Notes under the pieces: generated by a model
What the model saw: the letters and a program-made list of their open reading frames with translations, nothing else
The model's database searches: none
Told to the model about the DNA's origin: nothing
NCBI GenBank assembly: GCA_032681305.1
Contig: CP136340.1
Span: 186,001-250,000, forward strand
Length of the DNA stretch: 64,000 nucleotides
Direction: 5' to 3'
Source: HIMB114 sp008638005
GTDB taxonomy: Bacteria > Pseudomonadota > Alphaproteobacteria > Pelagibacterales > Pelagibacteraceae
Translations under genes and position numbers: made by a program
In this document: in pieces, positions 54,501-61,618 of the stretch
Position numbering within the stretch: the first letter of the stretch is position 1
Layout of the letters: every line of letters begins with the position of its first letter

Positions 54501-54607
54501 AAGTTATAAATATCGAAAAGGATGTATCTTTAATTATTCAAAAAACTGACCTTGGAGAAAAGGCAATTAAAGAGTTGGTAAATAATCTTGTAATTGAAAG
54601 AAACTAA
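51542..54607 (+). CDS. Hybrid histidine kinase with Cache-like sensor and two receiver domains
   Basis: A 1021-residue inner-membrane sensor. TM1 is at about residues 14-36, and a large periplasmic Cache-like domain runs to about 425, with YDLFLISKDNLQVVYSVFKE and the SYFAPAAFVMAPIF block. TM2 is at about 430-460, then HAMP (to about 510). The kinase core has FLANMSHELRTPMNAIIGY with His540, LFNLISNAAKF, DTGIGI and GGTGLGLSLVKK. Two receivers follow, with phosphoacceptors Asp829 (LDIMMPKK) and Asp949 (LDLMMPVMDG). The second receiver ends the protein. It likely feeds the response regulators nearby. Convergent with the 57-aa membrane protein gene, overlapping by 4 bases. Confidence 0.93.
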   Translation: MKMLNQIKMSLYQKLSILVFTISTIAILVFGTFTFIQYSNDVRVEKSSLLNNLRDRQLETLNEYYKNLENLILSKSQSLDTKMALTDFNNSFKDIKISEFQKDDLKKRLRIFYENQYRFRVKNEFKDVDQIQLDLFLKVSYVFGEQNDQTYYLQDAYLNNPNHPVGFKDQIYYLNDDTKYNLVTHPKYHDKFKQFAEQNNFYDLFLISKDNLQVVYSVFKETDFATSFKDGPHKDTSVAKMVKKIVEDYESNAFKEPEVYFTDFERYSPSYFAPAAFVMAPIFDAGGDFAGVFAAQIKADNLNRVMANNYQWKKIGLGLSGNSYLVGEDLLLRSDLRLYIQDKETFFKTVTDQDNKKNVNRIKNLTTSILLYNINNESVDMAFNRETGIRTTFDIEKKEVLSSFTLFEFKNIKYALVTEMQTQELFGPIRNLFINMSSAVLVALLLAFALTTYLILNLLKPLRQLIQVSERIKLGYYSERARVQTRDEIGELSKSFNEMINAVETDVIRREKDKQTVNVLKEEAEQANKAKSAFLANMSHELRTPMNAIIGYSEILTEDATDNQHQEYIPDLKKINSAGKHLLQLINDILDISKIEAGKMELDVHEVDFVSLVQEVADTSEALVVKRGNTLKIVKDESIKNIKGDSVKIKQILFNLISNAAKFTENGTITLGYKTYQDDNNFLNIYVQDTGIGIEKDKVAKVFEEFGQADSSTTRKYGGTGLGLSLVKKFCELMGGSIKLESEIGKGSIFTVTIPKNVSTSETIADDVKNNEIIETGKKIILVVDDDKSARDLIKRNLEKEGYIVLTASNGNEAIEIANQKNPHLITLDIMMPKKSGWETLKTLREYIKFKDTPVIMISMLDDDNTAKGLGADDYLKKPVDRNKLIDAITKQKEKMKNNNIMIIDDLKDNRDIVKRHLKDYNFNFSEADNGQDAIEKLTKRPVDGIILDLMMPVMDGFEFLTRVKEYNQLKDIPIIVLTAKDLNSDEVINIEKDVSLIIQKTDLGEKAIKELVNNLVIERN

Positions 54608-54777
54608 TTTTCTTTGTTTTTATCGTCCGAACCAAGCTGTTGTTTTTTTAAGATATCTTGAATGTTTCTTCCATTGTTCTCTACAACGTAAAGGATTTTC
54701 CTTAATCCAATTTCAACCCGATACACTAAAAAGACCAAAATAATAACAACTAAAGATATAAAAATTAACTCTGCCAT
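54604..54777 (-). CDS. 57-aa single-pass membrane protein coupled to a response regulator
   Basis: A small ORF translated here by hand: MAELIFISLVVIILVFLVYR, then an amphipathic, polar segment ending in a charged DDKNKEN tail. Residues 3-19 form one membrane helix with the C-terminus predicted in the cytoplasm. Its ATG overlaps the response-regulator stop as TAATG, which argues for a real coupled gene. Its stop overlaps the stop of the convergent kinase by 4 bases. Function unknown; a membrane anchor or partner for the response regulator is possible. Confidence 0.6.
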   Translation of the reverse strand: MAELIFISLVVIILVFLVYRVEIGLRKILYVVENNGRNIQDILKKQQLGSDDKNKEN

Positions 54778-55133
54778 TAGGATATAAATTTATTAATTTT
54801 TTCTAATAATCTTGGAAGTTCTACTGGTTTGGTGTCAAAGTCATCACATCCAGCATCTAAACATTTCTTTTTATCAGATTCTAATGCATGTGCTGTTAAG
54901 GCAATAATAGGAGTTTTAATCCCATCTGACCTTAATTTTTGTGTAATTTCCCAGCCATCCATTTTAGGTAAACTCATATCCATTAATATTACATTATAAT
55001 CAGGTGATTTACCTTTGTTGTAACCCTCTTCACCATCTATCGCCATATCAACTTCGAAACCTTTTTTAATCAATCTTCTAGATAACATGTCTCTATTCAT
55101 TTCATTATCTTCAACTAATAGAATTTTTGTCAT
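54777..55133 (-). CDS. Single-domain response regulator (CheY-like)
   Basis: A 118-residue receiver domain with no output domain. Acidic residues in ILLVEDNEMN, phosphoacceptor Asp52 in LMDMSLPKMDG, Thr in IALTAHAL and Lys in DFDTKPVEL are all present. It is most like receivers that work with hybrid kinases or in phosphorelays. It follows pilin 6 on the same strand (46-base gap), which suggests that it belongs to the minor-pilin/pilin operon, and is coupled to a 57-aa membrane protein. Confidence 0.92.
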   Translation of the reverse strand: MTKILLVEDNEMNRDMLSRRLIKKGFEVDMAIDGEEGYNKGKSPDYNVILMDMSLPKMDGWEITQKLRSDGIKTPIIALTAHALESDKKKCLDAGCDDFDTKPVELPRLLEKINKFIS

Positions 55134-55179
55134 ATAAATTTTATATACCTATTTACAAACTTCTTAAAGATTTAGTTGA

Positions 55180-55956
55180 TTAATAGTCTGCATCTGTAGA
55201 GATCATATAATTTGTTGCAATCTCCCAGGCAATTCCACCGTTTGTTGTTCCGCATAACGCTTCTCCAGCAGCTGGTTGCAAGAATGGACCATTTGCAAAT
55301 CCTGGGCGCCCATTGTTATTCCAAATCTGAGATGAGCTATAACCTGCTGCGGTTAAGTTAGTTAAACCTCTATTGTAAGAAATTCCAATTATAGAGTTAT
55401 CCGCATTTGATCTTGCCGTAAATTCTTGCGGACTTCCGCTCTCAGTATAACCTTCAGCACCATAAGTAGTTCCATCACGATAGTGCGCATACACTTGAAA
55501 ATTCGAACTTTGGACAGGACAATTCCATCCTTTTCTAAAACCATTGCCACTTGGCGTTGACCTATTGCACATAATTTGAACTTGTCCTTTTTTATGCTGA
55601 CCGCGATACTCAGAATCTACGGTAATCATTTTTTTAGTCGGAAACCATGGATTTTTAATATGTTTAAAGTGTTCTTTGATTGAAAAATTAAATTGTGCAC
55701 ATGTTGAGTTTGATGAAATTTTGTTTCCAGTTTTAGTCCCATCTGGATTTACTTCGTCCATTGCAGACGAAAGGTTATTAGACACAACTGTATATTCAAA
55801 ATCAACCGCTCTTAAAATTGTTTGGACGTTTTGTTCAAAAACTTTTAGTTTTGTGTTTTCAACATAACGGTCATATCCAACAATACCAACACCAGCAAGC
55901 ACACCAATAATTGCAACGACTACTAAAAGTTCAACTAGTGAAAATCCTTTTTGCAT
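55180..55956 (-). CDS. Type IV pilin (major type), paralogue 6
   Basis: A 258-residue prepilin, the largest of the major-type pilins here. Leader MQKG, then FSLVELLVVVAIIGVLAG. The core repeats the family pattern: GYDRYVENTK, CAQFNFSIKEHF, IKNPWFPTKK, HKKGQVQIMCNRS, WNCPVQ, and it ends STDADY. It is closest to pilin 3 throughout, with differences concentrated in the C-terminal variable third. It lies 18 bases after pilin 7 and precedes the response regulator gene. Confidence 0.92.
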   Translation of the reverse strand: MQKGFSLVELLVVVAIIGVLAGVGIVGYDRYVENTKLKVFEQNVQTILRAVDFEYTVVSNNLSSAMDEVNPDGTKTGNKISSNSTCAQFNFSIKEHFKHIKNPWFPTKKMITVDSEYRGQHKKGQVQIMCNRSTPSGNGFRKGWNCPVQSSNFQVYAHYRDGTTYGAEGYTESGSPQEFTARSNADNSIIGISYNRGLTNLTAAGYSSSQIWNNNGRPGFANGPFLQPAAGEALCGTTNGGIAWEIATNYMISTDADY

Positions 55957-55974
55957 AAATCAAAATTATATATT

Positions 55975-56634
55975 TTAACTACCAGGTGTATATGCGGCAT
56001 CAGAATCTATGGCATCACTGCCTGTATTCCAATCACCATGTTCTGCTTGTGTCCAGCCACATTCCAATTGTGCTGCGGCTGTATTGTCATTCCTGGTTCC
56101 TATTAATTTATGTTTTTGCCGAGGTGTTACTCCATTTACACCCTTTGGGTCAAAATAAACAATAACCCTAAATGCTGCATTTGCTATTGGACAACCACCA
56201 CCTGATCCATAACCTCCAGTTGACTTATAACAGAAAAATGAAATCATTCCTGGCTCGTGTGTATTCCAAGTGGCATTATCAACACTAATACTTGTTTTAT
56301 CCAATCGATAAGGATTTCTAAATTGAGTTTGATCTTTTAAAATAAATTTTTTCATTGAATTTAAAAATTCAATGCACGTTGTATTTACATTAATCTTTTG
56401 TCCAGTGGCCATATTGTTTCTGTCATATTCATCAACAGCACTACCAAGATTATTGGCAACAATGGTGAATTCGGTTTCCATGAACCTAACTATTTTTTCG
56501 TAGTTCTGCTCTAATACTTTTCGTTTAGTATTCTCAACATAACGGTCATATCCGACGGTGCCAACGCCTGCTAAGACACCAATAATTGCAACTACGACCA
56601 GTAATTCTACTAAAGAAAATCCTTTTTGTTTCAC
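55975..56634 (-). CDS. Type IV pilin (major type), paralogue 7
   Basis: A 219-residue prepilin with leader MKQKG, then FSLVELLVVVAIIGVLAG. It has GYDRYVENTK, a Cys in CIEFLNSMKKFI, FRNPYRL, a Cys in SFFCYKS, GGCPIA and a tail ending DSDAAYTPGS, an extended version of the family end. The start is GTG at 56634. It follows the LamG-containing minor pilin by 19 bases, at the end of the minor-pilin operon. Confidence 0.9.
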   Translation of the reverse strand: MKQKGFSLVELLVVVAIIGVLAGVGTVGYDRYVENTKRKVLEQNYEKIVRFMETEFTIVANNLGSAVDEYDRNNMATGQKINVNTTCIEFLNSMKKFILKDQTQFRNPYRLDKTSISVDNATWNTHEPGMISFFCYKSTGGYGSGGGCPIANAAFRVIVYFDPKGVNGVTPRQKHKLIGTRNDNTAAAQLECGWTQAEHGDWNTGSDAIDSDAAYTPGS

Positions 56635-56653
56635 GATATTTTAATAGCAAAAT

Positions 56654-58519
56654 TTATCTTATTCTCCAAGAGACTGGAGTTAAAATTACCTTTTCCCTAG
56701 CTTGTAAATTTTTAGTAAATCCGTGAGTTTCATTGAGCGCTGGGTTGGTATAAATAAGATCTACCTTTATTCTTCTTATGCCAGGAGTATATGTCTCTGG
56801 ATTTGAAGAACAATCATGTTCCTTTCCGCAACTTTTATAAAATACATTTGTTAGTCCATCTTTAAACTGATCCATCGTGATACCAGCTTGAGGTGTTATT
56901 CTCAAAGGCGTAGCATTTCCATCAAAAGATTGGTTAACCGTCCAGCCTGATGGAATATTGGTAATATCAATACTATCTTCATCATCCATGTAAATTGAAT
57001 TTGATGACCCGTCATTATAAAAACTAAATTCAACAGTATTTGGAACAGTGGTTGATGTAAAACCATAATCAGCTGTAACCGTTGCAACTTCTCCTTCGGT
57101 TCCAATATCTCCCTTTACCACAGGAGCTGAAACAATGGATTCTAATGGTATGAGTTGTCCTTCTGGTCCTCGACCGCATGATAATATTCTGTAATACGCA
57201 ACGTCTTCACCAGGCGGAACATTTATAGATGGAACGGTATCATGGTCAGTTACCAGAGGATATTTAGCAAATGTTGTTTGCCATTTTGTTTGATTATCTC
57301 CTGTTAAACTTAATCCCATCACAGTTAAATGATTTTTATCAGCATCAGCTTTTGTAGCATTATCATTTACAGTGCTTCCGCTGCCTTCATTAAATTTATA
57401 ATAACTTATTAAATTAGGTTCAGAACCAGTAAGACGCGTTCTGTAATTATCAGCAATATTTGATTGTGTTCTAGAGTTACTCCAAATTCTAACTTCGGTA
57501 ATATTCCCAAGCCAAGGAACGCCTTGAAATTCTACACCATTATTTTTTGCTGTTGTTACAGTATCACCCGTTGTCCCTTCATCAAAACCATTAAGTCCAT
57601 TTCCAATAACAAGTGGCAAATAATCCACACTCGTATCTCCATCTGTATTTTGATTGGGGAGCAAATTGGCCCCCGTTGCGGATGTCCCAAACGTTGTATC
57701 ATTATTGGTAAAACTCGCATCCCAAGTACCGGTGAGCATTCCATTTTGGTAAATACGAGTATTTCCTGATGCAGATCCTCCATCCCAAACCCAGGCAAGA
57801 TGTGTCCATTGTTTTCTAACAACATTTAAATTATTTGCTGGATCTGTTGATGTTAATTCGTATGCACCAATTCTAGGAGAATATTTATGGTCATAAGAAT
57901 TGTTATTAATAACCTTTAAAACAACATCCCAGTATCTTCCATACTCCCAGGCATGCATATTATAATCCACATCATCCTTGTCATTGTAAACCCACATTTC
58001 AACAGTAAATTGATCTTCCGGAAAATCTTTGAACTTTCTAACATATGCTCCTGATCGAGATTCTCCTAAACCATCTGATGCTCCGCCTGGACCAAATCCT
58101 CCAAAATATAATGACCGAATATTATCTGCATATCGTTGAACAAAGACTTCATATTGAATTCCTGCAAACTTAGAGTCGGTTCCTAAATTTCCTTTAATCC
58201 ATTTTGTAAAATGAATATCTTTTGTGTTATCAGTATAACCATGACGATTTAAACATTCGTTGTTAGAATTATCAATGTGAGAGGTGTTTTGAATATCAAG
58301 TAAAGAAAACTGATCCTTATTCATTTCAGTCAGTAACCAATTTTTTGCCGCTTGAACTCCAGATTCTGATGCAAGTTTAACTTGCTGATAAACACTATTT
58401 CTTGTTGTCGATTTGAGTGCATTGTCATAATAAAAATTCATTGAAGCCGTCATTAAAGACAGCGCCGCGACAACAGCAATGACAAAGACTAAAACAAAAC
58501 CTTTTTCATTATTATTCAT
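56654..58519 (-). CDS. PilX/GspK-like minor pilin fused to a LamG/concanavalin-like domain
   Basis: A 621-residue prepilin-like protein. The leader MNNNEKG is followed by FVLVFVIAVVAALSLMTASM, with no Glu at +5, as in tip-located GspK/PilX proteins. A PilX-type SESGVQAAKNWL helix follows. Residues about 120-390 show a LamG (concanavalin-like) domain: DQFTVEMWVYN, WTHLAWVWDGG, RIYQNGMLTGT, GNITEVRIWSNSRTQ and LISYYKFNEGSG. The remaining C-terminal region is beta-rich and unassigned, with three cysteines. The start is ATG 58519, overlapping the PilW-like stop as TGATG. It could be an adhesive tip protein that recognises glycans or cell surfaces. Confidence 0.85.
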   Translation of the reverse strand: MNNNEKGFVLVFVIAVVAALSLMTASMNFYYDNALKSTTRNSVYQQVKLASESGVQAAKNWLLTEMNKDQFSLLDIQNTSHIDNSNNECLNRHGYTDNTKDIHFTKWIKGNLGTDSKFAGIQYEVFVQRYADNIRSLYFGGFGPGGASDGLGESRSGAYVRKFKDFPEDQFTVEMWVYNDKDDVDYNMHAWEYGRYWDVVLKVINNNSYDHKYSPRIGAYELTSTDPANNLNVVRKQWTHLAWVWDGGSASGNTRIYQNGMLTGTWDASFTNNDTTFGTSATGANLLPNQNTDGDTSVDYLPLVIGNGLNGFDEGTTGDTVTTAKNNGVEFQGVPWLGNITEVRIWSNSRTQSNIADNYRTRLTGSEPNLISYYKFNEGSGSTVNDNATKADADKNHLTVMGLSLTGDNQTKWQTTFAKYPLVTDHDTVPSINVPPGEDVAYYRILSCGRGPEGQLIPLESIVSAPVVKGDIGTEGEVATVTADYGFTSTTVPNTVEFSFYNDGSSNSIYMDDEDSIDITNIPSGWTVNQSFDGNATPLRITPQAGITMDQFKDGLTNVFYKSCGKEHDCSSNPETYTPGIRRIKVDLIYTNPALNETHGFTKNLQAREKVILTPVSWRIR

Positions 58520-59151
58520 CAATAACTCACATTCCTCATAAACGCGGCAGCGTTATATTTTTCAATAATTTTGTCACCTGGATCTTCAAGTTCAATATCA
58601 AAATTCAAAATATTATTTTTCTTTTGGATTTTAAATTTTTTAAAATGTTTAGCTACAGGTTCCCAAGATAATGGCATGGTATCATCATTATTTAATGTAC
58701 AATTATCCGAGTCATAAATTCTTTTTTTTAATACCGTCTTTTCTGTATCACCTGATTGTTCAGTTCCAATTTCATATTCAACAATTTTTCTCTGAATGGT
58801 CCCATCATTATTTTCATGATCAAAACAAGCAGATACCCTATCTGCATCATTTCCATCTGTGACTGCATTGTTAGATGTATCAAATAATCTAATAGCATTA
58901 GCATCTGTTATTTCAGATGATGCATCGATATGTTTATATCCTGCAGTTTTTAAATCGAGTTGCAGTGAGTGAATTGCAAACCTTACTTCTTGTTTGATGA
59001 CACTGTGATTGAGTTGCCTGACAAACGTTTGTTGGAAGTTGTTATAAATAAAATAAGCGGTTCCCATAACAATGGTAGAAATCACAACTGCCATCAACGC
59101 CTCGGCTAAAGACATACCGCTTTGATATTTTTTACTCTTATTAAGAACCAT
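58519..59151 (-). CDS. PilW-like minor pilin
   Basis: A 210-residue prepilin with leader MVLNKSKKYQSG and helix MSLAEALMAVVISTIVMGTA, Glu at +5. The body has LDLKTAGYKHID, typical of the PilW/GspJ group, and a beta-rich C-terminus. I place the start at ATG 59151; a longer frame to 59310 lies inside the upstream gene and adds unrelated residues. It overlaps the PilV-like gene by 11 bases and the PilX-like gene as TGATG. Confidence 0.85.
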   Translation of the reverse strand: MVLNKSKKYQSGMSLAEALMAVVISTIVMGTAYFIYNNFQQTFVRQLNHSVIKQEVRFAIHSLQLDLKTAGYKHIDASSEITDANAIRLFDTSNNAVTDGNDADRVSACFDHENNDGTIQRKIVEYEIGTEQSGDTEKTVLKKRIYDSDNCTLNNDDTMPLSWEPVAKHFKKFKIQKKNNILNFDIELEDPGDKIIEKYNAAAFMRNVSY

Positions 59152-59965
59152 TGGTAAAATGTCTCCTGAAAATTTCTGTAACCGTATCTTGTTTAATTGT
59201 GATGGTAACTTGGGTTTTCGTAACAGATGTAAATTGATCAACCCCACTGATTTGATCTGTGACCCCGTCATTATTATCATCAACTGGAATGTTAACAGTA
59301 ACATCATCAACTTCTAATAATCTTTTATCTCCACTCAGTGCACGGCCAAGATGGTTATTAAGTAAGCCACCCCACTTTTCTAAATTAGTCACAATATCCG
59401 ATGATAAAGTCGCCTTGTAGGTATTGTCTTGATATTTTAATAAATCCAAATCATCATAAGGTTCTAAAGATCCATTGGCATTTAAAGTAAAAGTCAGCTT
59501 TGCATTAGCTACTGCATTGGTAGCTAAGCTTAAGTTTGGTAAAGTATTTGGAACATCTGATCGTTTTACTGTCAACGTTGATCTTGTATTTGTAAGTGCA
59601 GTATTAGCAGTGATTTCATATGTGCCTGGAACTCCTGCAATTACAAATCGATCACCCACCTCAGGTAACGATGTCAGTGCACTAATAACGATTGATTGAG
59701 TTGAACCGCCTGAAGGATTGGTGTTTTGGAAAACAACGGGATCCCCATATTGATTTGGTTTTGGAGCATAAACTGCATTAAGCTCTTCAAATATTAAATC
59801 AACTGCATAAGCAGCTTTGTCAAATTTTCTAAGAAGAGTAAATCTTTTCTCCTGCTCTGACTGAAGTGTCATAAACACAATAACCGAAATAGCTAATATG
59901 GTTGAAGCGGTAATAGCCTCAACAATCGATAATCCTTTTTGTTTTTTAAATTTATTTTTAATCAA
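59141..59965 (-). CDS. PilV-like minor pilin
   Basis: A 274-residue prepilin with leader (M)IKNKFKKQKG and helix LSIVEAITASTILAISVIVFM, Glu at +5, as in PilV/GspI proteins. The start is taken as TTG 59965, because GGAG lies 5 bases upstream and it gives a normal leader; an earlier ATG at 60004 is inside fimT. The C-terminal half is beta-rich with an Asp/Asn-rich loop, PVDDNNDGVTDQ, that could bind Ca2+. Overlaps fimT by 8 bases and pilW by 11 bases. Confidence 0.83.
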   Translation of the reverse strand: MIKNKFKKQKGLSIVEAITASTILAISVIVFMTLQSEQEKRFTLLRKFDKAAYAVDLIFEELNAVYAPKPNQYGDPVVFQNTNPSGGSTQSIVISALTSLPEVGDRFVIAGVPGTYEITANTALTNTRSTLTVKRSDVPNTLPNLSLATNAVANAKLTFTLNANGSLEPYDDLDLLKYQDNTYKATLSSDIVTNLEKWGGLLNNHLGRALSGDKRLLEVDDVTVNIPVDDNNDGVTDQISGVDQFTSVTKTQVTITIKQDTVTEIFRRHFTNGS

Positions 59966-60530
59966 TTCGACTCCCAATGTTAAAAAAGCCTGATGAGTAG
60001 ACATTTAAAAAATCTGATTTTCCTCCAGCTCGATTTGAGGCTGTAATGGACCCTCTTGCATTCTCAGGCATAGTTGCGTTTGGTAAAATACAAAAATAAT
60101 TATTTGCATCAGAAACAGCCGTACAATTTCCAGTAAGTGATGTGCATTTTTTAATTGTAAAATGTTCCAAATCTTTTGTCATATCATCAATTTTTGCACC
60201 ATTACTTCCAGCCCCTGAAAAACTAGAACAAGGTGGTGATGAGCTTTTGTGAAACTCAGTATTAAAACGGTTTAAACTCTCATCTTTGTAAACTTCTAAT
60301 TCTGCCGTGTTACCACTGTCATTATTTACAATTTTAATACGGTACGCATTTCCATCTTCCATAGCCATCTGACGTACTAAATTAAATTGTGATCTAACAA
60401 TTGAAATATCACCTTGATAATTTTCACTCACACCAAAATTATTTATTGCTGGAAGACCGATACCCACCACGATAGATGCTACTGCAATTACAACTAATAA
60501 TTCGAGTATACTAAAACCATTGCGATTCAT
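59958..60530 (-). CDS. FimT/GspH-like minor pilin
   Basis: A 190-residue prepilin with leader MNRNG and helix FSILELLVVIAVASIVVGIG, Glu at +5, then SQFNLVRQMAMEDGNAYRI and a C-terminal GFFNIGSRID, typical of the FimT/GspH group. Five cysteines include a CSS and a CTSLTGNC pair. FimT-type minor pilins in other bacteria prime assembly and can bind DNA for uptake. It is the first gene of the minor-pilin run, divergent from a membrane protein gene across 24 bases. Confidence 0.88.
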   Translation of the reverse strand: MNRNGFSILELLVVIAVASIVVGIGLPAINNFGVSENYQGDISIVRSQFNLVRQMAMEDGNAYRIKIVNNDSGNTAELEVYKDESLNRFNTEFHKSSSPPCSSFSGAGSNGAKIDDMTKDLEHFTIKKCTSLTGNCTAVSDANNYFCILPNATMPENARGSITASNRAGGKSDFLNVYSSGFFNIGSRID

Positions 60531-60554
60531 CTTCTTTATAGTAATGTATTTACA

Positions 60555-60914
60555 ATGAATTGGTCGATTTTAAAAACTAAGTTTTTCTTGCGTGTTTATC
60601 TCATGGTCACCTTTTCTTGTATGGTCAATATGGTTTCTGGTAAAATTTTACTAATATCCATGAAGCATTTTATTGTTGCTTCAAAAGTAGGTTTGGTATG
60701 CGCTGGAGGTTTTGCGTTAGTGACGCTTCTCACGTCAAAACTGATGCAAAATAAATATCTTTTAGCAGGATATGTTTTTTTAGCCACTGGAGTGATTGAT
60801 TATTTTACTCATCCAACACATTTTGGAGCTCACTATACTGAAGCAGTCACAACTGGACTTGGAGCAGCTTTAATTTCAATCATTGTGTCTTTTATTTTAG
60901 ATAAAAATAAGTAA
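60555..60914 (+). CDS. Small polytopic membrane protein, unknown function
   Basis: A 119-residue protein with three to four hydrophobic helices (about residues 8-30, 40-60, 68-83, 95-113). The loop DYFTHPTHFGAHYTEA contains several histidines that could bind a metal. I recognise no family. It is followed 11 bases later by an outer-membrane barrel gene and both lie on the plus strand inside the otherwise minus-strand pilus gene run. Confidence 0.6.
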   Translation: MNWSILKTKFFLRVYLMVTFSCMVNMVSGKILLISMKHFIVASKVGLVCAGGFALVTLLTSKLMQNKYLLAGYVFLATGVIDYFTHPTHFGAHYTEAVTTGLGAALISIIVSFILDKNK

Positions 60915-60925
60915 ACATTTTTGCT

Positions 60926-61618
60926 ATGAGATCAAAATTATTTGTATTTATTTTTTGTGTATCATTTTCAAAACTAAGCTATGCGGATAACCGTTACTTT
61001 GGAGAGTTAAGATATATAAACCCTATTTTTAGTACAGGTGATAATCAAGATAATCAGCCGTTAGCAGACGCTAGGATACCATCGGGATCAAAAATCTTTA
61101 CTGAAGAAGAAGAAAATTATGGAATTGCTTTGGGCTTTGAATTAAACAAAAATCACTCATTAGCAATATCCTTTGAAGATAAAGATACGCAGTGGAGACA
61201 AAATAATTTTACATCACCAGCAGGTACTCCAAATTATAATTATATTTTTAGGGATCTTGAGATTCAAAATCTCTTACTTGAATATAACTACATTATACCA
61301 GTAAAAAATTGGTTTAAATTTAAAGGTATTCTAGGAGCAGGTTTATCTCATTTGGAAACCAATGATATTACCTATTATGATGTACCTGGACTTGCTCCAG
61401 ACACATCAACTGACACTCCTGGAGCGGGCGTTTATGATTTTTCACATAAATTCGGTTTTGGATTAGAGGCTAGATTAACAGGCGAAAATTATATTAATCT
61501 TTCATGGGTCAGAACAAATTATGGAAAAGCTGAGGCTAACAAAGGTAATTTTAGACCAGCTACTGAAACTGAAATTATTGAAGAACAAATTATTTTAGGG
61601 ATAAAAAAATATTTTTAA
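60926..61618 (+). CDS. Outer-membrane beta-barrel protein
   Basis: A 230-residue protein with a signal peptide (ending about KLSYA). Alternating amphipathic strands are seen, for example HSLAISFEDKDT, NLLLEYNYII and GLEARLTGENYINLSWV, and the final residue is Phe (LGIKKYF), the classic signal for outer-membrane insertion. The size fits an 8-stranded OmpW/OmpA-like barrel. Function unknown. Its stop overlaps the stop of the convergent pilC gene by 4 bases. Confidence 0.8.
   Translation: MRSKLFVFIFCVSFSKLSYADNRYFGELRYINPIFSTGDNQDNQPLADARIPSGSKIFTEEEENYGIALGFELNKNHSLAISFEDKDTQWRQNNFTSPAGTPNYNYIFRDLEIQNLLLEYNYIIPVKNWFKFKGILGAGLSHLETNDITYYDVPGLAPDTSTDTPGAGVYDFSHKFGFGLEARLTGENYINLSWVRTNYGKAEANKGNFRPATETEIIEEQIILGIKKYF

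Noticed and set aside
46960..56634. Recent gene conversion among pilin 5' ends
   Set aside because: The protein sequence is nearly identical, but third-codon positions differ widely among the copies, so selection on the helix explains the likeness better.
59152..59310. N-terminal extension of the PilW-like gene
   Set aside because: It lies inside the PilV-like gene, encodes unrelated residues and would bury the prepilin leader.
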